Source: Couchioplanes azureus | GTDB taxonomy: Bacteria; Actinomycetota; Actinomycetes; Mycobacteriales; Micromonosporaceae | Length of the DNA stretch: 64,000 bases | Assembly (NCBI RefSeq): GCF_014648355.1 | Contig: NZ_BMQY01000008.1 | Span: 168,365 to 232,364 of the forward strand | Direction of reading: 5' to 3' | Part shown: positions 48,260-57,684 of the stretch, in pieces | How the letters are laid out: every line of letters begins with the position of its first letter | How positions within the stretch are numbered: position 1 is the stretch's first letter | Program-made: the position numbers and the translations under genes | The notes under the pieces: model-generated | Database searches by the model: none | Told to the model about the DNA's origin: nothing | What the model saw: only the letters and a program-made list of their open reading frames with translations

Positions 48260-51200
48260 CCGCCGCCCCCGACCTCGACGCCTGGACGCCGCTCGCCGCG
48301 CGGGTGCTGGGCCTCGCGCCCGAGCACCTGCGGGGCGCGGCGGGCACCGAGTCGTTCGTCGGCCTGGGCGGCACCTCGCTGCAGGCCATCACGCTGGTGT
48401 CGCTGGGCCAGCGCGAGCTGCGCGCGCACGTGGACAGCGCCCGGCTGCTGTCGGCGCTGCCGCTGGCGCAGGCCCTGGCCACCGCCGTCGGCTACGTCGA
48501 CACGGCGCCCCCGGCCGGCGCCCCGGGGCCGGTGGAGCGGGAGCTGCTGCCGGGCCAGCGGTCCATGCTGGCCGCCCACCTGCTCGGCCGGGACGCGCCG
48601 TACCACCTGATGTTCACGCTGGAGGCGCCCGGGCCGCTCGACGCCGCCCGGACCCGGTCGGTGCTGCGGGAGCTGACGACCCGGCACGAGTCGCTGCGCA
48701 CCATGTTCGTCCGCGATCCGCGGCAGGCCCGGATCGTGCTGCCCGCGCCGTACGAGCCGCGGCTGCTCCACCAGAGCCTGCCCGGTGGCGACGACGCGGT
48801 CCGCACCGTGCACCAGCTGTACGGCCGGACCGCCGCCGAGCTGCTGCGCCCGTTCGCCCAGCCGCCGGTCGTGTTCGTGCTGACCCGCTGCGGCGGGCGG
48901 GACCTGCTCACCATGCTGGTGCACCACACGCTCGCCGACGGCTGGAGCATCGGCGTGCTCGCCCGCGAGTTCACCGGGCGGTACGCCGGAGAGTTCCCGA
49001 CCGGCGCCGCCGCACCGTCGCCGGACTGGGGCGGCACCCGGCTCGCCGCGGTCGAGGCGTCCGGGGCCCTGGACGCCGCGCTGACCCGGGTCGGGGCCCG
49101 GCTGGACGGCGCGCCCCACACGGTGACCCTGCCCACCGACCTGCCCCCGCTCGTCGAGGCCGACGGCCGCGGCGCGCGCCTGCCGTTCCGCCTCGGCGCG
49201 GCGGCGGCCCGGGCCGCCACGGAGCTGGCCCGGCACTGCCGGGTGACGGTGACGTCGGTGGCCATGGCGGCGTGGGCGCTGGCCGCCGCCCGCCGCGCGG
49301 GCCTGACCGACCTGGTGCTCGGCGTGCCGGCGGCGGGCCGGTTCGAGGCGGGCATGGACGCCGTCGTGGGCCTGTGCACCCGGGTCGTGCCGGTGCGCTG
49401 CGCCGCGGCCGACGACCTCGCCGTGCGCGACTACGTCCGGGGCACCGCCGCGGCGCTGGCCGAGGCGGTCGCGGACGCCGACCTGCCGTTCGACCGGGTG
49501 GTCTCCGGGCTGGGCGTCGCCGCCGACGCGGGCCGCAACCCGCTCGCGCAGATCGGCTTCGCCGCCCACCACGAACTGGTGCCCGACGAGCTGTCCGCGG
49601 GCGACGGGACCTGGCGGGTGCACGAGGGACACTGCCACGGCGCGGTGTTCGACGCGCTGCTCTACCTGCAGTCCTGGTCGGACCGGCCGCGGTTCGCGCT
49701 GGAGTACGCGACCTCGGCGCTGACCGCCGCCGACGCGGGGGAACTGGCCGAGTCGTTCCAGGCGGCGGTGCTGGAGCTCGCCGCCCGCCCGGACGCGGCC
49801 CTGCGCGAGGTCACCACCCTGTCGGCGGCCCAGCGCGCCCGGCTGGGGGAGCTGGGCGCGGGAGGGGAGCACGACACCGCCGACGACCTGTGGAGCCGGT
49901 TCGCGGCGCACGCGGAGCTCGCCGGCGAGCGGATCGCGCTGGTCGACGCGCACGCCGGGCGCACCCTGACCTACCGGGAGCTGCACGACTACGCCGTCGA
50001 GCAGTCGCGGCTGCTGCACGGGCACGGCGTCCGCGCCGGCGACGCGGTCGTCCTCCAGGTGCCGCGCTCGGCCGCCGAGGCCGTCGCGGTGCTGGGCGTG
50101 CTGCGGCTGGGCGCGCACTTCGTCGCGGTCGACCGGCAGGCCACCGCCGAGTGGCGCTCGCAGGTGGCCGCGGCCGTCGCGCCGCGGGCCCGGCTCGGCG
50201 ACGGCGCGCCCGGCCCCGAGTTCGCGGGCGCGGCCGACTGTGCCCTGGCCGACCTCGATGCGCCGCCGCGGGTGGAGGACGGCTCGGTCAAGCCGGCCCC
50301 GGCCGACCCGGCGCGGACCGCGTACGTCTCCTTCACCTCCGGCTCGACCGGGGTGCCCAAGGGCGTGGTGGTGCCGCACCGCGCGGTGCTGCGCCTGGCC
50401 GACGACCCGCGGATGTTCGCCGGCGGGCCGGCGGGCCGGCGGATGATGCGGCTGTCCCCGCTGGCGTTCGACGCGTCCACGCTGGAGCTGCTGGTGCCGC
50501 TGGCCGGCGGCGACACCGTGGCGGTGTTCCCGCCCGGGGAGCCGACGCCGAGCGCCCTGGCCGGGTTCCTGCGCACCGCCGGGATCACCCACGCCTGGCT
50601 CACCTCGGGCGTCTTCCACCTGGTCGCCGACCACCGCCCGGACGCGTTCGTCGGGCTGCGGCAGCTGTTCACCGGCGGCGGCGTGGTCTCCGCGGCGCAC
50701 GTCCGCCGCGTGCTGCGGGCCTGCCCGGGACTGCGGGTCACCAACGGCTACGGCCCCACCGAGAACACCACGTTCACCACGACGTACTCGATGGAGCACG
50801 CCGACGCGACCCCGGACCCGCTGCCGATCGGCGCGGCGGTGCACGGAACCGGCCTGTACGTCGTCGACCCGGCCGGGCGCCTCGTCCCGCCGGGTGCGAT
50901 CGGTGAGCTGCAGGCGGCGGGCACCGGGCTCGCCGACGGCTACCTCGCCGATCCCGCACGCACGGAGGCGTCGTTCGTCCGGCACCCCGGCCTGGGGCAG
51001 CGCCTGTACCGCACCGGGGACCTGGTGCGCTGGGGCGCGGACGGGCAGCTGCGCTTCCTCGGCCGCAACGACCGCCAGGTGAAGATCGCCGGGCACCGGG
51101 TGGAGCTGGTCGACGTGGAGCGCAGGCTGCGCTCGCAGGCCGGGGTGCAGGACGCGGTGGTGTTCACCACCGGCGACGCGGCGACGGGCCTGCGCCTGTG

Positions 51201-51663
51201 CGCGGCGCTCAAGCCGGCGCCGGGCGGCGTGGACCCGGCCGAGGTGCGCCGCGCCGTGGAGGGCGAGCTGGCCCCGTACGCCCGGCCGCAGCAGTGGGTG
51301 ACCGTGGCCGAGTTCCCGCTCGACCGCAACGGCAAGGTGGACCTCCGGGCCCTGGGTGCGCTGGTCGAGACCCCGCCGGAAGGGAAGCCGGCGCCGGTTC
51401 CCGCGCGGGGTGCCGCGTCGCCGGCCGAGCTCGAGGAGACGGTGACCGAGGCCTGGATCGAGGCGCTGGGCACCGGCGACTTCGACGTCGACGAGACGTT
51501 CTTCGACGTCGGCGGGGACTCGCTGCGGCTGGCGATCGTGCGCCGGCTGCTGCAGGAGCGGCTGGGCCGGGCCGTTGCGCTGACCGACCTCTACCGGTTC
51601 CCGACGGTCCAGACGCTGGCCGGGCATCTGCACGCACAGATCACAGGAGTGGGCGCGAAATGA
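48256..51663 (+). CDS. NRPS module T-C-A-T, valine-like specificity
   Basis: 1135-residue synthetase. An N-terminal carrier (about 1-80, GLGGTSLQAI, Ser near 41) follows directly on the discrete carrier, so two carriers stand in tandem before the condensation domain (about 90-520; HHTLADGWS near 223). Adenylation domain about 540-1030 with YVSFTSGSTGVPKG, GYGPTENTTF and YRTGD; carrier 2 with DVGGDSLRLA (Ser near 1089). Specificity positions by hand read D-A-L-W-F-G-G-T-F-K, eight of ten identical to the valine code D-A-F-W-I-G-G-T-F-K, so valine or a similar aliphatic residue is predicted. GTG 48256 in the overlap. Confidence 0.92.
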   Translation: MTAAPDLDAWTPLAARVLGLAPEHLRGAAGTESFVGLGGTSLQAITLVSLGQRELRAHVDSARLLSALPLAQALATAVGYVDTAPPAGAPGPVERELLPGQRSMLAAHLLGRDAPYHLMFTLEAPGPLDAARTRSVLRELTTRHESLRTMFVRDPRQARIVLPAPYEPRLLHQSLPGGDDAVRTVHQLYGRTAAELLRPFAQPPVVFVLTRCGGRDLLTMLVHHTLADGWSIGVLAREFTGRYAGEFPTGAAAPSPDWGGTRLAAVEASGALDAALTRVGARLDGAPHTVTLPTDLPPLVEADGRGARLPFRLGAAAARAATELARHCRVTVTSVAMAAWALAAARRAGLTDLVLGVPAAGRFEAGMDAVVGLCTRVVPVRCAAADDLAVRDYVRGTAAALAEAVADADLPFDRVVSGLGVAADAGRNPLAQIGFAAHHELVPDELSAGDGTWRVHEGHCHGAVFDALLYLQSWSDRPRFALEYATSALTAADAGELAESFQAAVLELAARPDAALREVTTLSAAQRARLGELGAGGEHDTADDLWSRFAAHAELAGERIALVDAHAGRTLTYRELHDYAVEQSRLLHGHGVRAGDAVVLQVPRSAAEAVAVLGVLRLGAHFVAVDRQATAEWRSQVAAAVAPRARLGDGAPGPEFAGAADCALADLDAPPRVEDGSVKPAPADPARTAYVSFTSGSTGVPKGVVVPHRAVLRLADDPRMFAGGPAGRRMMRLSPLAFDASTLELLVPLAGGDTVAVFPPGEPTPSALAGFLRTAGITHAWLTSGVFHLVADHRPDAFVGLRQLFTGGGVVSAAHVRRVLRACPGLRVTNGYGPTENTTFTTTYSMEHADATPDPLPIGAAVHGTGLYVVDPAGRLVPPGAIGELQAAGTGLADGYLADPARTEASFVRHPGLGQRLYRTGDLVRWGADGQLRFLGRNDRQVKIAGHRVELVDVERRLRSQAGVQDAVVFTTGDAATGLRLCAALKPAPGGVDPAEVRRAVEGELAPYARPQQWVTVAEFPLDRNGKVDLRALGALVETPPEGKPAPVPARGAASPAELEETVTEAWIEALGTGDFDVDETFFDVGGDSLRLAIVRRLLQERLGRAVALTDLYRFPTVQTLAGHLHAQITGVGAK

Positions 51664-54539
51664 ACGGCGACATCGCGATCGTAGGCATGGCGGGCCGGTT
51701 CCCCGGCGCCGCCGACGTCGGGGAGCTCTGGTCCCACGTCGCCGCCGGGCGGATCACCGTCAGCGAGCTGACCCGCGGCGAGCTGCTGGCCGCGGGCGTG
51801 AGCCCGGACCAGCTCGACGACCCGGCGTACGTACCGGCGCGGGGGGTGCTGGCCGACCCGGAGCTGTTCGACGCCGCCTTCTTCGGCATCACGCCGCGCG
51901 ACGCCGAGATCATGGATCCCCAGCACCGGCTGCTGATGCAGACGGCATGGGCCGCCCTGGAGTCCGCGGGACTCGCCACCGACCAGCCCTTCGGCCGGGT
52001 CGGCGTGTTCGCCGGGGCGGGGTTCAACTACTACGCGCTGCGCCACGTGTTCGCCCGCCCGGGCCTGGTCGACACCCAGGGTCTGCTGGCGGTGGTGCTC
52101 GGCAACGAGAAGGACCACCTGGCCACGAAGATCGCGTACCGGCTGAACCTGGGCGGTCCCGCGGTCACGGTGCAGACCGCCTGCTCGACGTCGCTGGTGG
52201 CGGTCCACCTGGCGGCCCAGAGCCTGCGCAACGGCGACGCGGACGTCGCGCTCGCCGGCGGGGCCTGCGTGGCGGTGCCGCAGCAGGCCGGCTACCACTA
52301 CGAGGCCAAGGGAATCATGTCGCCGGACGGCGCGTGCCGGCCGTTCGACGCCTCGGCCAACGGGACGGTCCCCGGCAACGGCGTGGCCATGGTGGTCCTC
52401 AAGCGCGCCGAGGACGCCCGCCGGGACTCCGACACCGTGTACGCCCTGATCAAGGGGTCGGCGGTGAACAACGACGGGGGCATGAAGGTCGGCTACACCG
52501 CACCCGGCATCGCCGGGCAGGTCGACGTCCTGCAGCGCGCGTACGCCGCCGCGGGCGTGGACCCGGCGACGGTCGGCTACCTCGAGGCCCACGGCACCGC
52601 GACCGAGGTGGGCGACGCGATCGAGCTCTCCGCGCTGACCGAGGTGTTCCGCCGCGGCGCCCGGCCCTGCTCGCTCGGGTCGGTCAAGGCCAACGTCGGC
52701 CACCTCGACGCCGCCGCCGGCGTCACCGCCCTCATCAAGGCCGCGCTGGCCCTGCACTATCGGCAGATACCCCCGCTGGCCGGCCTCAAGCAGGCCCGTC
52801 CCGAGCTGCTCGACGGGTCGACGCCGTTCACCGTGGACAGTGTGGCCCGGCGGTGGGACGGCGCCGGCGGACCCCGGCGGGCCGGAGTGAGCTCGTTCGG
52901 GCTGGGCGGCACCAACGCCCACGTGGTGCTGGAGGAGGCCGACCCGGTGGCCGTGCCGGCCCCGCCCGCCACCGGTGGGCAGGCCGAGCTGATCGTGCTG
53001 TCCGCGCGCAGCCCGGAGGCTGTCCGCGACGCCGCCGATCAGTGGAGCGAACACCTGCGGCAGCGGCCGGACCTGGCCGTCGGTGACGTCGCGCTGACCT
53101 CGCAGGCGTACCGGCGGCACTTCCCGTACCGGCTCGCGGTCGCGGCCCAGGACATCCCGACGGCGCTGGCGCGGCTGCGCCGGGCACCGGTCCGCGAGGC
53201 GGTGCGCCGGCCGAGCGTGGTGTTGCTGTTCCCGGGCCAGGGCGCGGAGGTCCCCGCCATGTCGCGGGACCTCTACGACCGCTACCCGTCGTTCCGCGCC
53301 GACCTCGACCACGGTGCGGACCTGCTGGCCCCGGTCCTGCGGCTCGACCTGCGTGACGTGCTGGTCGGTGCCGACCCCGGCGGGGTCGTGCACCGCACCG
53401 ACGTCACCCAGCCGGCGCTGGCGCTGCACGAGCTCGCCCTCGGCCGGCTGCTGACCTCCTGGGGCGTCCGCCCGGCGGCGCTCGTCGGGCACTCGGTCGG
53501 CGAGTTCGCGGCCGCGGCACTGGCCGGGGAGCTGGCGGCCGACGACATGCTGCGCCTGGTGGCGACCCGCGGCGCGCTGATGCAGGCCGCCCCCGAGGGC
53601 GGCATGCTGGCCGTGCTCGCGGCGCCGTCCACCGTCGCGGCGCACCTGACCGGCCTGGACGACCTCGACCTGGCCGCGCACAACGGCCCCGGCTCCACCG
53701 TGCTGGCCGGGCCGGTGGCGCAGCTCGCCGTCCTGCGGGAACGGCTGGCGGCGGCCGGCGTGACCTGCCGCGCGCTGCCCGCCCGGCGGGCCTTCCACTC
53801 GCGGATGATGGCCGGCGCCGCCCGGCTGCTCGGCGCCGAGGCGGACCGCATCGCCCAGCGACCCCGCGGCATCCCGGTGGTCAGCAGCCTCGACGGCGAG
53901 CTGCTCGGCAAGGGACGAACCCGCGCCGCGGGCTACTGGGCCGCGCAACTGCGCAGCCCGGTGCGCTTCCACGACGCGCTGCTGACCGCGCTGGGCCTGA
54001 GCGACCCGGTCCTGGTCGAGGTCGGGCCCGGCACCACGCTCACCGGCCTGGCCCGGCAGACGCCGCAGGGCCGGTCGGTGCCCGGGTTCGCCCTGCAACC
54101 CCGGCCGGGGGCGCAGTCCGGTGACGTGCTCGCCGGAGTCGGCGGGCTGTGGACCGCCGGCGTGGCGGTGGACTGGGCCGCCGTGCGCGGCGAGAGCGGC
54201 GCCCGGCGGGTGGCGCTGCCCACGTACCCGTTCGCCCGGACCCGGCACTGGCTCGACGCCGCGCCGGTGGAACCCGCGGCGGACCCCGCGGAACCGGCGC
54301 CGCCACCCGCGGAAGCCGGCGAGGACGAGAAGGTGAGAGAGATCATCGACCTGTGGAGCAGGATGCTCGGCACCCCCGGCATCGGGCCGGACACCAACTT
54401 CTTCGCGCTCGGCGGTGAGTCGCTGCAGTTCATCCGCATGATCACCCAGGTGCGGCGCCGGTTCGGGGTGCAGATCCCGGTGGCCGAGCTGGCCGGCGAC
54501 CCCACGCCCCGCACGCTCGCCGGGCTGTTGACGTCATGA
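51660..54539 (+). CDS. PKS module KS-AT-ACP
   Basis: 959-residue minimal polyketide module. KS (about 3-425): TACSTS with Cys near 175, EAHGTATEVGDA and KANVGHLDAAAG; AT (about 520-830): FPGQGAEVPAM, GHSVGEF with Ser near 612, and RAFHSRMM, the malonyl-CoA type; carrier with ALGGESLQFI (Ser near 921). No ketoreductase, so it adds an unreduced two-carbon unit. As it follows the valine-like NRPS module it should make a beta-keto amino acyl chain. Its AT is the only intact one here and may also serve the KS protein at 45723. ATG 51660 overlaps the previous stop. Confidence 0.92.
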   Translation: MNGDIAIVGMAGRFPGAADVGELWSHVAAGRITVSELTRGELLAAGVSPDQLDDPAYVPARGVLADPELFDAAFFGITPRDAEIMDPQHRLLMQTAWAALESAGLATDQPFGRVGVFAGAGFNYYALRHVFARPGLVDTQGLLAVVLGNEKDHLATKIAYRLNLGGPAVTVQTACSTSLVAVHLAAQSLRNGDADVALAGGACVAVPQQAGYHYEAKGIMSPDGACRPFDASANGTVPGNGVAMVVLKRAEDARRDSDTVYALIKGSAVNNDGGMKVGYTAPGIAGQVDVLQRAYAAAGVDPATVGYLEAHGTATEVGDAIELSALTEVFRRGARPCSLGSVKANVGHLDAAAGVTALIKAALALHYRQIPPLAGLKQARPELLDGSTPFTVDSVARRWDGAGGPRRAGVSSFGLGGTNAHVVLEEADPVAVPAPPATGGQAELIVLSARSPEAVRDAADQWSEHLRQRPDLAVGDVALTSQAYRRHFPYRLAVAAQDIPTALARLRRAPVREAVRRPSVVLLFPGQGAEVPAMSRDLYDRYPSFRADLDHGADLLAPVLRLDLRDVLVGADPGGVVHRTDVTQPALALHELALGRLLTSWGVRPAALVGHSVGEFAAAALAGELAADDMLRLVATRGALMQAAPEGGMLAVLAAPSTVAAHLTGLDDLDLAAHNGPGSTVLAGPVAQLAVLRERLAAAGVTCRALPARRAFHSRMMAGAARLLGAEADRIAQRPRGIPVVSSLDGELLGKGRTRAAGYWAAQLRSPVRFHDALLTALGLSDPVLVEVGPGTTLTGLARQTPQGRSVPGFALQPRPGAQSGDVLAGVGGLWTAGVAVDWAAVRGESGARRVALPTYPFARTRHWLDAAPVEPAADPAEPAPPPAEAGEDEKVREIIDLWSRMLGTPGIGPDTNFFALGGESLQFIRMITQVRRRFGVQIPVAELAGDPTPRTLAGLLTS

Positions 54540-56512
54540 CCGGCCACGACGATCCGGAGCTGGCCGCGGCGGTGGCGGCGGTGCTCTGCCACCGCCTCTC
54601 GGACGCGACGTCGATCGCGGTGCACGGCCCGCGAGGCGGCCTCCTGCTGCGCGTCGGCCCGGACGACACCCTGACCCGGGTACGCGAGCAGGCGCGCGAC
54701 CTGCCGCCGGGCACCGTCGCGGCGGACGTCGTGCTCGCCGGGCCTCCGGCGGGCGAAGCCGTCACGCGGGCGGCCGTGGGCGGGACTCCGGTCTGCTTCG
54801 CCCGGCACCACGGCGATCCCGTGCACCTGCAGGAGCGCCTGGACACCCTGCACGCCTGGCTCGCCGCCCATCCGGACCGGCCGGTGCGCGAGGCCGAGCT
54901 CGTCGGTCCGGTGGAGCGCAAGACGCTGCTCGGCTTCAACCCCGCGCCGGGCATCGCGCCGCGCACACCCGTGCACGAGACGATCTGCCGTCAGGCGCGG
55001 CTCATGCCGGACGCCGTCGCGTTGCGCGGCGGCGGGCGGGACCGGACCTACCGCGAGCTTCTGGACGAGGCGGCGGCGTTGGCCGGGCGGCTGCGGGCGC
55101 AGGACGTGGGACCCGGCACCGTGGTCGGGCTGTGCACCGAGCGCAGCCCGGAGATGGTGGTCGCCGTGCTCGGCATCCTGCTGGCCGGCGGGGCGTACCT
55201 GCCGCTCGATGCGTCCCATCCGCGCGCCCGGCTGGACCGGATGCTGCGGACGGCGGGCGCGGCGCTGGTGCTGGCCGACGACGCGGGACGGCAGGCGCTG
55301 ACCTGCGGTGGCGAACCGGACGTCGCCGTGCGGCCGCTCTCGGGCGGGGACCTGAGCGCCGCGCCGCTCGACTGGCGCGACTACGAGGCACCCCAGGAGG
55401 TGGTGCGGGGTCTGTCGTACGTCATCTTCACCTCGGGTTCCACCGGAGCGCCCAAGGGCGTGCAGATGACGCATCTGTCGCTGGCCAACCGGCTGGTGTG
55501 GATGCAGGACGAGTACCGCATCGGCCCCGGCGACGTGGTGCTGCAGAAGACGCCGTACACCTTCGACGTGTCGGTGTGGGAGCTGTTGTGGGCGTTCATG
55601 ACCGGCGCGACGCTGGTCACGGCCGAGCCCCAGGCGCACCGCGACCCGCAGGAGCTCGCCGACGTCGTCGCCCGCGAGGCGGTGACCACCCTGCACTTCG
55701 TGCCGTCGATGCTGGCCCTGTTCGTCGAGGAGGCCGGCCTGGCTCGGTGCACCGCCCTGCGCCGGGTGATCTGCAGCGGGGAGGCGCTGTCGCCGAAGCT
55801 GGTCAACAAGCTCACCGCCACCCTGCCGCAGGTCGAGGTGCACAACCTGTACGGGCCCACCGAGGCCGCCATCGACGTGACCGCCTGGCCGTGCCGCCGC
55901 CCCGAACCGGACGACACCGTGCCCATCGGCCGGCCGATCACGAACGTCGCCGCGTACGTCCTCGACGAGCGCGGCCGGCTCGCGCCGCTGGGCCGGCGCG
56001 GGGAACTGGTCCTGGGCGGCGACTGCCTGGCCCGTGGGTACGCCGGGCGAGCGGACCTGACCGCGGAGCGGTTCGTCGAGGTGGACGTCGCGGGCCGCCC
56101 GCAGCGGGTGTACCGCACCGGCGACCTCGCCTGGTGGTCGCCGGAAGGACACCTGCACTACGCCGGGCGCATCGACACGCAGGTGAAGATCCGCGGGCAG
56201 CGGGTCGAGCTGGGCGAGATCGAGTCCGTGCTCAACGGCCATCCGCTCGTCGCCAACAGCGTCGTAGTGCTGCGCGACGACCTGGGCGCCGCCGCGACGC
56301 TGGTGGCGTACGTGGTGGCCGAACGCGACGCGGACCCGGGGGCGACGACCGAAGCGGCCCTGCGCGCCTTCATGGCCGGGCAGCTGCCCGACTACATGGT
56401 GCCGCTGCGCTACGTGGCCCTGCCCGAGCTGCCCGCGACCGCGAACGGCAAGGTCGACCGGCGCGCCCTGCCGCTCCCACCGGCCCGGCTCCGCAGGCGG
56501 GCCGCACGGTGA
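54536..56512 (+). CDS. Stand-alone serine-type adenylation protein with C-domain remnant
   Basis: 658-residue protein. Residues 1-140 resemble the C-terminal part of a condensation domain (AVLCHRLSDATSIAVHG, HLQERLDTLHAW, RPVREAELVGP) but lack HHxxxDG. The adenylation domain (about 145-655) is complete: YVIFTSGSTGAPKGV near 298, LYGPTEAAIDV, YRTGD, ANGKVD. Specificity positions by hand read D-V-W-H-I-S-L-I-D-K, nine of ten identical to the serine code. There is no carrier domain, so serine would be loaded in trans, or the module was truncated. GTG/ATG overlap with the previous gene; a terminator follows. Confidence 0.9.
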   Translation: MTGHDDPELAAAVAAVLCHRLSDATSIAVHGPRGGLLLRVGPDDTLTRVREQARDLPPGTVAADVVLAGPPAGEAVTRAAVGGTPVCFARHHGDPVHLQERLDTLHAWLAAHPDRPVREAELVGPVERKTLLGFNPAPGIAPRTPVHETICRQARLMPDAVALRGGGRDRTYRELLDEAAALAGRLRAQDVGPGTVVGLCTERSPEMVVAVLGILLAGGAYLPLDASHPRARLDRMLRTAGAALVLADDAGRQALTCGGEPDVAVRPLSGGDLSAAPLDWRDYEAPQEVVRGLSYVIFTSGSTGAPKGVQMTHLSLANRLVWMQDEYRIGPGDVVLQKTPYTFDVSVWELLWAFMTGATLVTAEPQAHRDPQELADVVAREAVTTLHFVPSMLALFVEEAGLARCTALRRVICSGEALSPKLVNKLTATLPQVEVHNLYGPTEAAIDVTAWPCRRPEPDDTVPIGRPITNVAAYVLDERGRLAPLGRRGELVLGGDCLARGYAGRADLTAERFVEVDVAGRPQRVYRTGDLAWWSPEGHLHYAGRIDTQVKIRGQRVELGEIESVLNGHPLVANSVVVLRDDLGAAATLVAYVVAERDADPGATTEAALRAFMAGQLPDYMVPLRYVALPELPATANGKVDRRALPLPPARLRRRAAR

Positions 56513-56519
56513 CCGCCGC

Positions 56520-56545
56520 TCCGCCCACCTGGAGGGGTGGGCGGA
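56520..56545 (+). terminator. Terminator of the megasynthase operon
   Basis: TCCGCCCACC (56520-56529) and GGTGGGCGGA (56536-56545) pair perfectly with a 6-nt loop, extended by outer TGACC/GGTCA, starting just after the stop of the adenylation gene. Confidence 0.75.
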
Positions 56546-56595
56546 GGTCACCGCGGGGGTTAGGCGGCCGGGACGTCGGTCCGCCCACGCGACGG

Positions 56596-56616
56596 TGAAT
56601 CGAGATTCAGTATGCT
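56596..56616 (+). promoter_or_regulatory. tetR operator and -10
   Basis: TGAATC-GA-GATTCA (56596-56609) is a perfect 14-bp palindrome directly before TATGCT (56611-56616), a good -10 for the TetR gene. Binding there would block its own promoter. Related sites recur before the ABC exporter genes. Confidence 0.78.
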
Positions 56617-56637
56617 GAGTGCCCGAGGAGGTGGACG

Positions 56638-57294
56638 GTGGGCATTCGCAAACAGCGGGCGGCTGAAACGGAGGCCGCGCTGAAGGAAGCGGCCTGCACG
56701 CTGTTCGCCACCCGCGGATACCTGAACACCAAGATCAGCGATATCGCGGCCGCCGCCGGACGAGCGACCGGTTCGTTCTACGACCACTTCACCAACAAGG
56801 AAGAGCTGCTTCAGGCCTTGTTGGGGGAGATGCGCGAGCAGGCGGGCAGGGCGATGAGCGGCGAGGATCATTCCGACCACGACCTCACCGACCGGGACCA
56901 GCTGCACGCGCACATCGCGGTGGCGTGGCAGGTGTTCCGCGACCATCTGCCGGTGATGGTGGCGCTCTACCAGTCGTCGGCGGCGACCGAGCCCGGTTCC
57001 GGGGAACCCTGGCGGCGCCTCGTCCAGGACACCCGGATGCTCTGCGAGCATCTGGAGCATCTCCGCCGGCAGAACCGTGACCTGCCCGGCGAGCCGGAGC
57101 TGGTGGCGGCGGCGATGGGCGCGATGCTGTCCACCCTGGGCTACTCGTTGTTGACGGCCGACCCCCAGGGCCCGAAGGTGAGCGACGACGAGGTCGTGGA
57201 CACGCTCACCGACCTCCTGCTCTACGGGCTGGCGGGCCCCGCCGGGCGCCGCACCGCAGTCGACTCCGGTGGCAGCGGCATCAAAGCAGTGTGA
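56638..57294 (+). CDS. TetR-family transcriptional regulator
   Basis: 218-residue repressor: HTH at about 10-55 (LFATRGYLNTKISDIAAAAG, RATGSFYDHFTNKEELLQAL) and a helical ligand domain. GTG 56638 follows GAGGAGG. Placed between the megasynthase operon and a MacB-like exporter, with a perfect palindrome in its own promoter and two related sites before the exporter genes, it most probably represses export until the product or an intermediate binds it. Confidence 0.9.
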   Translation: MGIRKQRAAETEAALKEAACTLFATRGYLNTKISDIAAAAGRATGSFYDHFTNKEELLQALLGEMREQAGRAMSGEDHSDHDLTDRDQLHAHIAVAWQVFRDHLPVMVALYQSSAATEPGSGEPWRRLVQDTRMLCEHLEHLRRQNRDLPGEPELVAAAMGAMLSTLGYSLLTADPQGPKVSDDEVVDTLTDLLLYGLAGPAGRRTAVDSGGSGIKAV

Positions 57295-57297
57295 CGA

Positions 57298-57605
57298 GTG
57301 CCGCGGTTCGCCGCGGTCCACCACTGTGTCCGGTCCGCCCCGGCCGAGCGGGGACGTCCGCCGGCGCCGATCCTGCCGGGGCGCCGGGCCGCACCCCGAT
57401 GGCCCGACGCGGTGGTCGTCGGCATGACGCACTGCGCCGGGCAGCAGGCCGCGGCGCTCGCCGGGTGCAGGCGTACGCGGTGATCGGCATCGACGCCGAG
57501 CCGTAGGGGCAGCCGCGGTGTCCTCTTCAAGGCCTGGTTCCCGTGCCGCGCGACGTCGTGCTCGCGGCCATCGCGGTGCCGCGCCCGCCCGTGGAAGCCG
57601 CTTGA
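57298..57605 (+). pseudogene. Relic of a 4'-phosphopantetheinyl transferase (Sfp/Npt type)
   Basis: Pieces of one PPTase are readable in different frames. Frame 1 from 57298: FAAVHHCVR, PPAPILPGRRAAPRWPD and GMTHCAGQQAAALA (canonical PILPGxRGAPxWP and MTHCxGYRAA). Next, in another frame up to 57506: VIGIDAEP and a TAG; GIDAEP carries the Mg-binding acids. Then FKAWFP (57526-57543), the third motif (KExxFKxWFP), and finally DVVLAAIAVPRPP to TGA at 57603-57605, the usual C-terminus. About 50 N-terminal codons and the span between GIDAEP and FKAWFP are missing, with at least two frameshifts. The gene is dead; its neighbours need a PPTase from elsewhere. Confidence 0.85.
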
Positions 57606-57673
57606 CCGCCTCGACCGCCGTCGACATACTGAACCGACACTCGGTGAATATGAATTCGGCGAATGATGATTCA
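57602..57673 (+). promoter_or_regulatory. Exporter promoter with two TetR-type operators
   Basis: TTGACC (57602-57607), a 17-bp spacer and CATACT (57625-57630) form the promoter. Downstream lie TGAAT-ATGA-ATTCG (57645-57658) and CGAAT-GATG-ATTCA (57660-57673), each one base off the TGAAT-N4-ATTCA palindrome in the tetR promoter, 15 bp apart. The second ends at the AGGAGG ribosome site of the ATPase gene. Confidence 0.75.
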
Positions 57674-57684
57674 GGAGGCGTGCC

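Noticed and set aside
57281..57506. Small overlapping frames between TetR and the exporter
   Set aside because: None is an intact gene; together they are pieces of the phosphopantetheinyl transferase relic reported above.
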